64,000 nucleotides of DNA. Source: Prunella strophiata. Taxonomy: Eukaryota > Chordata > Aves > Passeriformes > Prunellidae. The position numbers and the translations under genes are program-made. Below, piece after piece: positions 1 through 13,478 of the stretch (position 1 is its first letter; each line of letters starts with the position of its first letter). The DNA lies in the NCBI GenBank assembly GCA_036583965.1, contig JAZBQD010000019.1, positions 6,022,530 through 6,086,529 on the forward strand. The letters run 5' to 3'. Under the pieces are notes generated by a model. The model made no database searches and had not been told where the DNA came from. It saw only the letters and a list, made by a program, of their open reading frames with translations.

Positions 1-3000
1 GGCAGCCACAAGTTTGTAAGGTTTAAAGCATAAAATGCTTGTATTCACTCCAGTGTGAAAACTGGCAATTGAGCAAATTGTAATTAGTTCCCTTTGCACT
101 GCTTTTAGTGCTTGCATGAAAAAAGAAGATCTCTTTGATGTCTGTAAATTTGTGTTCGGTGCAATCCTTTCATTTTCAAAGAGGTTCATGAAGTCTAGCT
201 ATAAAATTCAGTGGCCTATGTCTCCTTCAAGGCCTTTGAAAGTTGAGGGTAAGAAGCAGATGGTCTGGGATGAAGAGATGAAAATCATCTTGCAACAACT
301 CATGCTGGCTGTGCTGCCAAAGACATCATTTTAAATACCGCTGCTTGATAGGCAATGGAAAAAATCTCACAGACTTCCAGTGCCCAAGGGATTTTAAGGT
401 AAAAACTTCAATTCTAACTGCTGGCTGAGGATGCTTTGAATGCATTCCCAAGGAATTGGCACAGGTTCCTCTCTCCTTGTGAAGTCCTGAATGGTTTGCA
501 ACAGTAGTTTTTCCCTTGGAGCTGCGTGCTCCTCCTACAGAAGCTGCTCTTTCTCCAGTCAGATTTGAGAGCAGCTCCCATGGCTGTGGTGTGGCAATGG
601 AGTTGATTAGCAAAGCCCAGAGCCAGGAGCAGTGAAATGAAAACATGTCTGGGATCATCTGCTCTGTGCCTTGGCCAGAAAGGGAAGAGCTGTTCACTGC
701 TGCCTGCTCTCCCTTGGTTTGTTCAGCTGCTCAAGCAGCCAGAAGGTTCCTGCTCCTCCCCAGGGAGGCCATTTCACAGCTTTTACAACTCTTCCCGCTA
801 AGTAAATGTCCTGAGGTTTGGAAATGACGTGGATGAGATGAAAATCTGTCTTATCATGCCATTAGGATTCTCATTGGAAGCTGCAAGTCAGGGTTTGTAT
901 TACTAAATATATACAGGGCTGCCAAACCAAAGCATTCAGAAATGATGAGTCAGGTTGTCTGAAAATTGCAGCTCACTCAGAAATCAAGAGCTTTCCAAAA
1001 TAATAAATGTCTCCTTTTCTTCCTTTTTTTTCTTCCCTTTTTTTTTTTTTTTAAACATCTGTATTAAGAATATTTTAATTCCTGACTTTCACTTCTCCAC
1101 ATCAGTAGGAGCAGGAATGTCAGTGCAATTATAATTTTTTTAGATGAAAGCTGAGGTCTGTGAATTGATGTGAAGCCAGGCATTGGGGCATGGAGAAAAA
1201 TGCCAAGCACCAAGAGGTGGGTGATAAAACTGTGAGCAGGCATAGGGTTTATGTATTTTTCCATCTCTTCCTATAGTTTATGTACAGTCACCACAGTGTG
1301 CTCCCTTGCATCCTTGTGTCCAAACCCACAGAGCAGGGCATGCAGAAGGCACAGGAGTGAGGAAGGAGAAGGGAGGAAGGCTGGGGAAGGCATTTATGTG
1401 CTGTGTACTCACTGTGTGTAGGGCTAGTCCAGCAGCATTTCTGAGCACATGCATCAGCCCTTGCACAAGCCTGTCACCTTCTGCATCCCACACTGCCCAT
1501 CCTGCCTTCCCCTGGGCTCAGCCCTCAGCATCATCCCTCAGGCTGGAAGTGTCCTGCTGATGGAGCCAGGCCTGAAGGAAGGGCAGGAGGTCAAAAAGCA
1601 CAGAGGAAAGGGAGCAGTGTTGGGGTTTGGCAACCTTGGTGTCTTCTCATGGGGACTTTGGTACAGCCAGATGTCCATGTACATGACTGGAAGCTGAGGG
1701 GCTGTCTCCCCTCTCATGCCTTTAATAGGAGCTGAAAAAGAAATGAGGTCACAGCTCTGGGTTGTGACTGAGAAGATTCCCTGTATTTTAGAGATGCCTC
1801 AGGCCCCTGCAGGCAGCAAAGGCACACAAGAATCATCAGTTCTGCTCCATCCACACTGGGGAAGACCCTCCATGAGGGCAGTTTGGGTGAAGAGACTTGG
1901 GGACCATAGGTCTTAGGGATGTGGGAGTTAGGAGGTGTTGTGGCAAAAGGCTGCAGGGCAGAATTGCAAAGGAACGTCCCCAAACCCTTTCATCTCAAGA
2001 AGGAAGCTTGAAAGGAGCTTGGGTCAGACAAAGACAAAGTCTTCCCTGTGTGGGCTCCCCCAGGTAACTTGTCAGTGTGAAGTTAGCCCTGAAACAGTTT
2101 TGACTTGCCCATGGTGTCAGTTCTGTTCCAGCTCTGAGCTCCCACAGATGTTGTTGGCAGCAGTTCTTATAAAAGTGGAGTTGAGAGATTTCAGCAGTGA
2201 GTTCAAGATTGCTCAAAACTGGTGACTCAGTTCCTCCAGTGCCTGCTTCACCCTCCTTCAAATTAGGGGTTTATTCATCACCTGGCCTCTCATTTCCAAC
2301 CATTTAATGTGAACTGGGGTCAAGGCCTCAGTTTTTCTACAACAGTGGCAACTAAAACTGCATTTCTTCTTCAATGAAACATCACTTGATTCCAGGAACA
2401 GGATCTCCAGATCTTCAAACCACTGCAACGACTTCAACACCTCCACTATAACCACCACATCTTCCAGGAGAACATTGCAGGAGCTGTTAATGAGCCTTTT
2501 TTGGAGCCTGGCCAAGGAGTGCTGTAGTTCAGCTGGGAGTGAGAGGCAATTTCATGTATCTCCACCTTATCTGCTGCTAGACCCAGACAGGAAGCAGTTC
2601 CAGAGCTCCCAGTCATTACAGCCTGTCTGCTGCCCAGGGATGCCTCCTGCACAAAAGTCTGGCTTTCTTTTCCCAAATACTGTCTGGAAGAATCAGGGTA
2701 TCCAGAGCTTTGTTAGGGGTTGGTGCTAAGCACAGTTTTCTTCTGAACTGAGGCACAGTGTCATGTTTATCCCAAGAGCAGGGTTGCTGGGTTTGCAGGT
2801 TACTCTGGCCAGTGTCTCCTCCAGCCTCTGGGATGTTGCTGTCTCCCCACTTTGGAACAATGGCAGCACCATCAGTAGCTCAAACCTGACTGAGGCAGGA
2901 GGGCAGCATTGCAGGTGAGTATTTCACCTAGAATTGAGTCATCATTATTTCTAAGCTCTGTGAAGAGCTTGAGCTGAGGTATTGTTATCTGGCAGACATA

Positions 3001-3085
3001 TCTGGACATGTTGCTCTCCTTGGGGCAGCCTTTCTGCTTGCCTCTTCTCAGGCCCTTTATTCTCACTCATCACCAGCCCATTCTC
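1..3085. other. Intergenic, no gene recognised
   Basis: Ordinary unique bird DNA with a T15 run at 1038-1052. Open frames here are short and overlap on both strands without coding character. No tRNA or LINE fragment was recognised. Confidence 0.6.
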
Positions 3086-3298
3086 CAAGGTGTCATGGTT
3101 TGACACTGGCACAATGCCAGTGCCCCCATGAAAATGTATTTCCTTCAAAAAAGTCTTGTGAGATGGGATTAGGAATAGAGCAGAGCAGGCCCAACTTTAG
3201 AAATACAAGAAAATCTATTAAATTACACTTACAATAGAAACACAGCCACAGCCACAGCTTCCTAAAAACCTCATTTCCTATCAACCCAGGACACAAGG
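3086..3298. repeat. Target-site duplication CAAGG flanking the solo LTR
   Basis: CAAGG occurs immediately before the TG terminus (3086-3090) and immediately after the CA terminus (3294-3298). Five-base duplications are typical of several endogenous retrovirus groups. Confidence 0.75.
3091..3293. mobile_element. Short solo LTR with 5-bp target-site duplication
   Basis: The element begins TGTCATGGTTTGACACTGGC and ends CCAGGACA, the TG...CA form of a retroviral LTR. It is flanked by CAAGG at 3086-3090 and again at 3294-3298, a perfect 5-bp target-site duplication. The start contains the inverted repeat CACTGGC/GCCAGTG. At 203 bp it is short for an LTR, so it is probably internally deleted. I recall the opening motif from passerine endogenous retroviruses. 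No viral gene is present. Confidence 0.8.
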
Positions 3299-3469
3299 GG
3301 AAGGCTGGGTGGTGGTTTTGAACAGCTTGGTGCTTCTACCATTTCCCTGGACAGTGAGAAAAAACTGCCTCCAGCTGCCTGAGGAAATGGGTCAGGTGAG
3401 CCCTATGTCACAGGACAGTGTTCCCTCTCAAGTGCTAATCTCAGTAGTTTAAAACCCAGTTTTAACTGG

Positions 3470-3500
<31 letters not shown>

Positions 3501-3585
3501 AAAAAAAAGCAAGTGGGACCTTTAAGCACGTTCAGCTAGGCACTTGTGGAAGCCTTCATCCTGCACTTGTGGGAACCTTCATCCC
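3470..3585. repeat. Poly-A run followed by a 23-bp tandem duplication
   Basis: A29-G-A9 spans 3470-3508. Shortly after, GCACTTGTGG...CATCCT (3540-3562) is repeated with two or three differences at 3563-3585. The poly-A could be the tail of an unrecognised retrocopy, but no body was identified. Confidence 0.7.
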
Positions 3586-4197
3586 CAAGTTCCACCAGGG
3601 CTCCCTGCAGACCCATGGAAATTGCCACGTAGAGCCTGTGTCTAAATTAAACCCTGGCAACCAAAGGCTCTTTTGTTTCTCCTTACAATGAGCAAGAGTT
3701 TCCTCTGCCAGTTTGGGCTGCCTTCCCTCATCTGTGACCCCAGCTCCTTTAATTTTTCTTCCAGTGCACCAATTTACCATGGCCCCAAGTCTCCTGCACA
3801 CACAGTGGGGTCATCTTCTGGTGCCCATCTGGTGGAGATGCTGTAACCCAAAGTGGGGCTTGCTCTCAGCTATTTTAGTGGACTCTGGTAATTTGTCTGA
3901 CATGGAAAATCCCCAAGCTGCAATCTGCCTGGGATGCTTGAGTGGAAAATGACACAATTATAACATAGTTCATCTCCCCGTGGTCAATTACTCTGTGCCT
4001 ACACACAGTCTGGAGCAGCCAGGGTGGCTGCAGAGGCATCCAGCCTTTGTTTTGGCTCCATGGCCTCTGTGTTGGGTTAAACACAGGGCAAAGAGAACAC
4101 CCATGACCCAACAATTATTTAGAGATGGGTGAGAGCATCTGAGAGCATCTTGGGCAAAGAACCATCAACCTCCTCTTTATCAAGGCCTGGGCTCAGG

Positions 4198-4297
4198 GGA
4201 TGGATGGATGGATGGATGGATGGATGGATGGATGGATGGATGGATGGATGGATGGATGGATGGATGGATGGATGGATGGATGATGGATGGATGGATG
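4198..4297. repeat. (GGAT)n tetranucleotide array cut by an assembly gap
   Basis: About 100 bp of GGAT/TGGA repeats, perfect except for one shortened unit (TGATGG) near 4281. The array runs straight into the N block at 4298, so its true length is unknown. A 10-bp direct duplication (GAGAGCATCT) sits just upstream at 4130-4149. Confidence 0.97.
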
Positions 4298-4797
4298 NNN
4301 NNNNNNNNNNNNNNNNNNNNNNNNNNNNNNNNNNNNNNNNNNNNNNNNNNNNNNNNNNNNNNNNNNNNNNNNNNNNNNNNNNNNNNNNNNNNNNNNNNNN
4401 NNNNNNNNNNNNNNNNNNNNNNNNNNNNNNNNNNNNNNNNNNNNNNNNNNNNNNNNNNNNNNNNNNNNNNNNNNNNNNNNNNNNNNNNNNNNNNNNNNNN
4501 NNNNNNNNNNNNNNNNNNNNNNNNNNNNNNNNNNNNNNNNNNNNNNNNNNNNNNNNNNNNNNNNNNNNNNNNNNNNNNNNNNNNNNNNNNNNNNNNNNNN
4601 NNNNNNNNNNNNNNNNNNNNNNNNNNNNNNNNNNNNNNNNNNNNNNNNNNNNNNNNNNNNNNNNNNNNNNNNNNNNNNNNNNNNNNNNNNNNNNNNNNNN
4701 NNNNNNNNNNNNNNNNNNNNNNNNNNNNNNNNNNNNNNNNNNNNNNNNNNNNNNNNNNNNNNNNNNNNNNNNNNNNNNNNNNNNNNNNNNNNNNNNN
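4298..4797. other. Assembly gap, 500 N
   Basis: Exactly 500 N, a placeholder length, immediately after the GGAT array. The real missing sequence, probably more tandem repeat, may be longer or shorter. Confidence 0.97.
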
Positions 4798-7700
4798 TTA
4801 TTCCATCAGAAACTGGGACCTGCCTAAATTAATTTTTTTCCAAATCAGAAGAGCTGATCTGACTTGAGCCCTTGCAAGGGGTTGGGTTGCAAATCACCTT
4901 CCAGGCTTGTTCAGCCACAATTGCAGCCTCCTGCTCTTGCACTGTGCCATGCAGGTTCATTTCCTCAGGAAGGGGTTTTCCTTCCATCTATTTCTCCCTT
5001 TTTTTGGTGGGATCGTGCTTGATCCAGCTGGTGGTAGCCCCCACACACACATCCTAGGATACCTTCTGTGCACCAACCTCCCCACAGAAAAGACTGAAGG
5101 ATGAGAATTGTTAATTAGGAGAGTTGGACCTCAATGGCTACTGAAAAATCAAATAATCAGGCAAGATAAAGTACAATAGGCCAAATGAGAAGTTTTTCAG
5201 GATGGTTCCTCTCTTCCTCACCCACGGACCAAAAAAAAGTTGATATTCTATATTCTATTGACTGGTGCCAAAACATCATTTGGAGATGAAGTTGATTATC
5301 CCTTCATCTAGAAGAAACTATAGAATTAAACAGTAGCCAAATGTCAGCTTGGTTAGTCGATAATTTGCCTCTGACTTTCTCCTGAAACTCAAACACTGCA
5401 AATTTTTCCAAGGGATTTATTTCTGCCCTGTTTGTTTGGGATTTGGAGCCTTGTTCTCTCACTTCCACACAGTGTTTGACCTTGCTTTGTCCTTCTGTTC
5501 TGCAGGCAGATAAACTTCACAGCTTTTAATACCTGTTAGGTTTTTAGTGTGTGTGAGCTTCCCTCTTGTGTTATACTTGCTATAAAAAGTGTCTTCCATG
5601 TGAAATATTCTGTTCATATAAGTTTTAAAAACAGACCTTCACTTTCTTCTCTTTTTTAATGTTTTTGGTATGATTTTTCCTCACCCCACTGCGTCCTCTT
5701 CTTCCACTGAGTCAAGGCTCCCTGAATATTTTCACTGGTATTTATCTGGTGCTCTGCAACAAATTCCTGCGGGTGATGGCAAGCTCCGAAGGTTTTTTTA
5801 GTTTTATTACTGTCTTGAAGCTCATCATTGAAGCTTCCAGGCTCAGAGCGGAAACAGAGGCCCATTCTTTATGAAAACTTTTTAGGGAGGTAGAGGTGTA
5901 AAGCAGGTCATTCCCCTCACAATTCTAGTCATAGATGAGAAAGCATTTCTCTTTTTTTCTCCTGCTTCTAACATCTCCCCTGAATATTCAGATAGGTCCA
6001 GGAATTTAGGACTAGAAAATGTTACCTGTAATGCCATCTGCAGTCAAATTAGTGACTGAAACTGTATAATCCAGAAACATGAAATACAAGAAAAGCACGC
6101 AGGAAGTTACTGGTGCCTGAAATTTTGTTTTGCTATCCCCTACAAACAACACAAAGCTTGATGATTCAGTGCATCTGCAGTTTCAGAGACATATATTGGA
6201 GATTAGAAAGGCAAAACAACATTATACTGCTATGCAAAGCCTGCAGCAGGCAGGAAATATATTATTCACACTTTCGTGTGGGACATAAAAGAGATTAAAA
6301 ACCACACGCAAAACCTCATCACCTTGGATGAATTAAATTTGTTCAAAGCATGGGCCAATTCAACAATAGGAAGGGCTATATGAAGTTCATTATGATAAAG
6401 TTCTCAAAAAAAAATAAGAGTTCTAACAAGACATTTTATTCACTTCTGTCTGTGACTCCTCCTAGAAAATCTAGGAATAGATTATCTAGAGAAGGACTGG
6501 TATTTTGCTTGCTTCTTTCTTCCTTTGCCTTTAAAAGCAAAGCATGTGGGAGTGTAGGAAGAATACCTTCCAATTTCTCAGGCATTATTTCCCTCAAGAT
6601 TATTATGACAATACCCTGGCACGGGTATTTTTTGTATATGTATATATATGCACTGATTGAAAAAACACCAAACCAAACCAAAACTAAAAACAGAATCTAA
6701 AACTCCAGGCACTTGTTAAATTAGTAAATCCTCTGGCCTGTGTTGGGAGAGAAACAGTGGAGCACTGCTTGGAGGGCAACTGGCAGTGAAGTCACTTGGA
6801 GCTGTCACCTCCACCTGGGCAGGTGAAGAATGTGTCAGGGAGGGGGAGACCTGAGAATCTGCCTCTGCTCCATGCTGGGGGAAAGAGCTGCTGCTAGAAA
6901 TAATTCCAACATGCTTCTTACAGAGCTCTGTGCTTTTAAAAGCTCTGAGAGAGCAGCAGTAACGTAGCACAAGCAAGTTGCTGTACACTTGCTGGTCATG
7001 TTCATGCTGTTCTGTCAAAAGGGCCCATCTGTGTCCTAAAAACCAAGATCTCTGGCTGTCTCTGTCATCAATCCTTTGGAATACCCTTCCAGGTGCTTCC
7101 CCTGGGAAGTTCAGGATATTCAGAGTGTCTAGGAAAAGTCACACTGTGTTCTATAGAATTTTCTTTCCTTCAGTCTTGGTCTGGTCACAGGTATTGTACC
7201 AAGCTGTGTCTTTACCTTTGCTGCACTTGGGGAAAAAAACACATCACTCTAGCAGGTCTTTTATTAAAAAAGCTTCTAATCACATCTACAGGCATTATTA
7301 TTATCATCATTATTATTATTACCATTATTATTATTATTAATGTGGTGCCACTACATGTTCAGGGCCCCAGGCTGGTGACCCTCAGTGCAGTGTGGGCACA
7401 GGACCTGCTCTTGACTCCTCCATGACATTTTTAGGGACTGTGAGTTGGGGAGAAGCTCCTGGCCGCCACAAGTCCAGGGCTGAAGGACACATTGCTGTTG
7501 CAGATAGAGGAGAGGGCCCAATTTGTGACCTCCCCACCCACCATTTTGGGGGGAGGGATTGGAGTATTTGCTCTTTGACAGTACCCAAGCACTGACTGTG
7601 ACATGGACAATCTTCTTTAAAGGTGTCCCCAGGCAGAAGAGCTCCATAAGGAGCCAGCAGCTGTGAGCTTTTTGCTGTGGTCTGTGTCAGTCCTGGAGCC

Positions 7701-9330
7701 AGATTACATTAATATGAGTGAATTTACTGCCTTGGACTCCTGCACAAGGGAGCTGGTTGCCTTCCTTAGCTTTGAAAGTCAGAGCCCAAGTAAAGACTTC
7801 TGGCAGTGCTGCTCTGGGAAGGAAAATATGTAACAGAGAAATGAAAATATTGACTAGGTGGCTGTGGGGTGATTGCTAAAAGCTCTGTTTTTAAAGGCTC
7901 AGGTGCTTGGGCACAAAAGAGCTTTGGCTATTTGCCTGTCCCAAGGATAAAAATGTAGGGTCAGTTTAGTTAAGCTAAGCTTTTTTAGCCATATAAGATT
8001 TTGCATCTGGCATTAGTGCACTGGCCCATACAGAAAAAGAACTTATTCTCATCCTGCTTTTAAAATTCAGATCAATAAAATTAAGCCCATGCGCAGTCTT
8101 CTGTTTTTGTTTTCTTTTTACTTAGCTCTATTGGAGGGGACTCAGAGGATTAATTTCTCATATGGCTTCTTTCTATTCAGGTGCAAATGAGCAGAACCAG
8201 TGACTGCATATGTTGAGTTCTTATCATTTGTAGCTTGAAGCATCAGAATTGGAAGTTTTTCTGGAAGCTGTGTGTTGGGACAGTCAGAAGCCTTGTGGTT
8301 ATCATATGAATGATGGGCAAACTGCTAGGTCACCCATGTGGTTACAAGTTTAGGCTGGCCAAATGGCCAAAATTTGCTTTATCTTGGGCTCTCTGCAAGC
8401 TGGAATGAGAATGTTTCTGTCCGATTTCCCTCTTTGATTTCAGAGGTGAGTTGATCATCGGCAGGAACAGAAGGAGAATTATTGATCTTCTGTTCTGACC
8501 TCCTCCTCAATAAAGTTGATAATGTTTCCCAATCAAAACACTTACATCAACTAAGCCAAAATATTATTTTAAAAAAATAAAACTAAATACTACTGTCTTC
8601 AATTTAAAATTATCACCTAAAATGGCAAATCCACTGGTTTAAACTTGGGAAATGAGTAGTCAGTCCAAAATTTTAATATCCTTGGGATTTAACCAGGTTT
8701 TAAAGCTGCTTTTTACAAGCCTACTTTCAAGGTTTGATAAAAAAAGCCTCACAACTCCCACCATGAAGTTCTGCTAGACTTACTATCTACTTTCAGTCTT
8801 CAAAGCCTGCGTGGGTGGTGATTGATGTAGATGTATTGCAGAGTGAATATAATTGTCAAAAATCTTAAAGCCCTTCGAATTTTCTGTTTCTATAGAAAAA
8901 TGAATCTACTCCTTTTCTTTGCCACGAAATGCTCAAGTTGGTATGCAGTTGTCTTGTTTATGGAGACTGAGAATCAACACATGTTGTTTTGTTGAGTTTG
9001 GTCTGATTTCCCACACTAAATGTGCTGTGGTTTTGTCCAGAACTGGAATAAAAGTGTTCCTTGCTGAAAACAAATATGGATTCATGTCTTGTTCATATAT
9101 GTAAGATGATTTCTAGGTGCATTACTCACACATCTTTTTAATTTGTACTTTAAATGTAACATCTAGTGCACATTTAAAATACATAACTGCTAATTCACCA
9201 GGAGAAATCCTTACCCCATTTTATTCTGTAAGACTGAAATTTATTGTCATTATTTTCCCTTACACTAAGTTTTTATTCTTTATTACAAAGCAGTGGTATA
9301 TGACACTTCATTTGAGGTGTTGCACCATTT
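4798..9330. other. Intergenic, no gene recognised
   Basis: Unique sequence containing an ATT trinucleotide tract at 7294-7340 and a 7-bp-stem inverted repeat (AATACCC/GGGTATT) at 6610-6629. No exon or mobile element was recognised. Confidence 0.55.
7294..7340. repeat. (ATT)n microsatellite, interrupted
   Basis: ATT/TTA repeats with ATC and ACC interruptions. The tract inflates Ile/Tyr-rich reading frames across it. Confidence 0.9.
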
Positions 9331-9334
9331 TGTC

Positions 9335-9510
9335 ACCTGCTTTTATGGATACTGAGGCTCATAGCCCTGTTTGTGGCAGGCACCCAGAGACACCTCCCAG
9401 GGACATGGTCTGTGCCCTGATTACAAACAGAGCAGACAGAACCAGTGCAGAGTGAAGCAGCTTGTCTGGGATCACAGAGGAGATCAAGAAGGGAGCTGGG
9501 AACAGGAGAC
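9335..9510 (+). mobile_element. Possible ancient MIR-like SINE remnant
   Basis: ATGGATACTGAGGCTC (about 9345-9360), then GAAGCAGCTTGTCTGGGATC and ACAGAGGAG (about 9453-9483), then GGGAGCTGGGAACAGGAGA follow the order of the MIR core and tail region (gradient GAGGAAACTGAGGC, then CTTGCCCAAGGTCACACAG, then GAGCTGGGAAT). An extra 80-90 bp lies between the parts. The match is by eye and weak. Confidence 0.35.
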
Positions 9511-11472
9511 AGCCATCCTGCCATGCCAGGCCAGGCTGTGACACTTCTTGTGATGTATAAATCTGAGACTTTTCAAAGAATTGAAGGGCATTCTATTAAG
9601 AACAAAACTTTGCTGGCTAAAGCAGTAAATCAGGTGGTCTCTGAGAGTGGCAGCTAAGCAACAATGTTATGATAGTTCATTATTATCAAAGTGAAAAAAC
9701 CCCAGTTGAAATTAATATTGTTTTAGCTGTTTTAAATGCTGACCTGCAGCAGTGACTGTAGCAGTTCAGAGTCAGAAGGTATCATTTTCAGAGTTATCTG
9801 CAGAGTTGATAATTATTTTTCTTGCAAACCATTTTTTGTGCATATACGAAAATATTGTTTGAGAAAATTTGGAGCAGCACTTTTCCAATTTCCCTGTGTA
9901 TCACAGGAAACATGTCAAAGCACAAAAATAGCTGCCACCAGAGCACTGCACTCGTCCCTCCCTGTTTGGCTTGGGCTTGTGTGGGAAGTTTAGGTACAAT
10001 AACAACAGGCTCCACCTGTGGTTATCACTGCAGCTCATTTACCTGTAGGGAGACTGATGAACTTGGAAGAGCAACATCTTTTTGTGCTCTTTGTCTCGAC
10101 CTGAATGAACCTGTACAACTAATTGGTGAATTGCCACAGCTTCAAAGAGAGAGTTTTACTTACCCTGAAATACACCCTTTTTGAGAAAGGTATTTAAACG
10201 AATTTTTCTTGAAGGAGTGAATAAACTGAGAGAATCAGTGTTTTGCTTTATCAGGGTATAACTAGATAGAAAATGGAGGATTTTGGTAAACTGGGGATTC
10301 TAGAATCTGAATGGAAGTTACAAGAGAAACAACTGGATATGAGGCAATCCTGGAGTTTGCAGATACTGGGGAAAAGAAGTAGCAAAGGCCATAGACTTTT
10401 GAGAACAGAAATCAAATAACTTTTAGGTTTGACCTTGTATATTAAGCTGTGGAGGTGAAGGCAAGAGCTAGGCTTCTGAATTTAAATAGAGCCAATTTCC
10501 CCAGAATGAGGGAATTGATGGGCATATATAATTGGGTGATGCTACTGCAGGGTCACAATGGAGGCGGGGAGGTCAGCCTGAAGGTAAGACTGCAGCTGCT
10601 AATGGCTCAGCAGAGCCTGTTCTTGCTGGAAATAAATATTTAGAGGGGCTGGAATGACTCTGTCTAATAAAGAAATTATGCATGCAAACTATGAAAGAAA
10701 GCAAGGCTTATAAAGACTTTGGGATGGTCACATGGAGATTGGTCAGAAACACAAAAGTGACTTAAAAGAAGGAGGAAAAGAGAATTTTACATAGTCCATA
10801 AAATCAGTTAAAAAAATCATTTTTTTACTCTGGAAAACTGGTCAGAAGGGGTGGTATGTAGATTGGTTACTGCATATTTAAACACAGATTGAAATGTGTT
10901 TGTTACAACTGCACTTGTTTAGCAGTCTTTGAAACAAAGGGACAGGGAAATACTGATTTTTTTTTTCTCACTTATTTGGAGTAGACTGCAAGGATCCTGG
11001 GAAAATGATTGTACATTCACATCACGCCATCATCTAAGTACATGGAAAATGCTTTTATAGGATGCTGAAGATTTGCCACCACACTACAAGGGCTTTACAT
11101 CACATCTCCAACAATCTTCAGCACTAACAAGGTACAGTTGCACTTTGGGATTTCTCTGGAGCATCTTGTCTCCTTCCCTCTTTTCCTTTGGGGTTTTCTT
11201 TTTTCCTTGTGTTTTCTCCTTGATTCTGGTGTTTGCTGCAATGTGGTGTCATTGGGGGTGCTTCAGTTTTAGTTTTGATCAAGAAGCTTGTGAGGAGGTC
11301 TTCTCCAAAGGAGAAGTGTGTCCTCCATGAATATTGTAGTGTTTTGTTGTTTTACTGTACCAAACATTATCTAGGGGTTGTGGGGTGGATTTCAAAAGAA
11401 CGAGACTTTAATGGTCACCAGAATGTGGGTTCTTCATGAAATATTTCATGAGCTGATTTGTGATTTATTCTT
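9511..11472. other. Intergenic, no gene recognised
   Basis: Unique AT-rich DNA. No repeat family or exon was recognised. Confidence 0.55.
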
Positions 11473-11640
11473 GAAAGGACCTCTGGAAGTCCAACTCCCT
11501 CCTCTAATCAAGGATGGGTTACTTTGGGATGCTCAGGGCCTTGCCAAATACACTTCCAAACATCTCCAGTTATGGAGACTCCAGTTTGGGCACCTCATTT
11601 CAGAGTTTCACTAAACTCACAGAGAAAAGATGTTTTTCTT
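11473..11640 (-). mobile_element. Old CR1 LINE fragment, reverse orientation
   Basis: GAAAGGACCTCTGGAAGTCC, CCAACTCCC, ATCTCCAGTTATGGAGACTCC and the closing CTCACAGAGAAAAGATGTTTTTC follow the order of a minus-strand CR1 3' region. Divergence is high and there are internal deletions, so this is an old insertion. Confidence 0.72.
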
Positions 11641-13478
11641 TTCTTTACAATTTTTTTTTTTTTGGAAGAGGGGGAGAAGGTGGTTGTGATTTATGCCCAG
11701 TCTCTAGCTGGAATTACTATCCTGTCCATTTTTTCTTGTCCTATCTCTATCCACTTCCAAGAAATATCTGACAGTAAGTCCTGCTAGCAACTGAACAAGA
11801 TGTTTGTATTTCTGAACACTTTTACAGTGAGGAAATGGAGTCCTCCTTGAGGTCACCTGCAGTTTTAAGTGTGGAAACACCTAGAAATCTGGTCATGACC
11901 AGGCAGTGGTGGCAGTAACAACTTTTCTCTAGTTTATCTCTGTTTCACAGTATTTGGTATCACAGTTAAATTGTGTTATACCTCAAGAACTTAGGTTAGA
12001 GAAATACCCCAGAAATGCCAAAACAAGGCAAGGGAAAAATGGATATGGAAACTTGGCCTTTCAAATGCATTTTTACTTCCTCCAATGGTGGCAGCTGAGA
12101 CATCAGGATTTTATTCTATTTCAAGTCCCTCTTAGGCTTGTCAAATAATCCAGTATTTTCCAGATTTAAAGCATTTCAATTTTAAATCCATCACAATCCT
12201 TTTGAGTAAGAGGGTGCCTATGTACAATATCCAGTAGACATTGGTACATCATTTTAGTGTGCTCTTAAGAGTAAGTTATTAATTAGGCTAACATAATATT
12301 AATAACTGCATAATTTAGACCTGCTAAGCTCTAAATGCAGAGATGTTTTGTTTCTTGAAATTGCATTCTAGCTTGTAATTAGTGTCTTGGAGCAACTGAA
12401 GGATTTTCTTGTTTTTCTCACCCTAAAATCAATTTTTCCTTCCAGTCCACATATTTAAAAGTGAAGGTAGATAAAGACATGGCATTTGCAGCCAGATTCT
12501 GGGGAAGACAAGGGAGATGAGATATACATTTGGAAAAATCTCAAGAAAGATTGCAGGTGAACAATTATACACAGGGAGATGTTGGAGGGATCTTAAGGCA
12601 GAAAAATAGCATCTGTGTGGGAAATTGTATATATCTGAGTGCATTCACTGTGGAATTGACTGCAAAGGTAAGAAATTAGGCAATCACTCTGTGTTCCTGA
12701 TGACAGCCATCATCAGTACCCTCCTTTCTCAAGTTGCTGAAGCAACAGTGCTATAGCAAAGCTTTTTAATTCATTTATTTTCACCATCATTTATTTGACC
12801 TGTTCTGGTTTTATTCTTAAGAGGAAACAAAGGAGATGGAATTTCAAAGACTCTTCTGTGGAAAGTGAGGGATGAGGCTGGGATTAAGAAAATGAACCAG
12901 GCAAGAGACTGTCAGGTTTCTCCACTGGTGGTGTTTTTTCTATCTGCTTTCCCCTTGCTTTGCACAGCAGCACAGGGGAATGCTGTTTTGTTGACTTTGG
13001 TTTGTAGTATTCATGTTCAGCTTCAAGTCTTCAGTGAGGTTCAGCTATTTTCTTGGTGCTCTACAAGCAGAATCTTGAAACTGAATTTCTTGAGTTTGTT
13101 CAGTGTGTTGCAATGGCCTGAAATATCCAAACATAGCCCACTTCAAATAGATTTGTCTTCTTGTTGGTTAAATCTGCACTAATCACAAGTGTACCCAGGA
13201 AGGTTCAATGCTTTTTGAATCAGTGTGAAATCAGAAGATTTGGAGTCAACACTTTGCTCTTTAGCCCTTTTGCAGCCATCCCCAGTCACCTGGCTGACAA
13301 CAAATTTTGTCCTCAAGTTTGCTGGTGGGGATGACTCCTTCACTAGGAATATTCCAGCTTGTAAAACACTGTGTTTGCCTTCAGGAGAAGGGAACCTCCA
13401 GGTCTAAGACTGCAGACATCCTCAGGCCTTGAAAGGGGACATTGTTCCTCTCTCAAAGCCTTTCTTTGTGCCATCCCA
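11641..13478. other. Intergenic, no gene recognised
   Basis: Unique AT-rich DNA with a T-rich tract at its left edge and AT-rich, homeobox-type sequence near 12260-12320. No gene is seen. Confidence 0.55.

Noticed and set aside
4129..4867. Frames with (GWMD)n and long X runs
   Set aside because: They are translations of the GGAT array and of 500 N; no coding signal.
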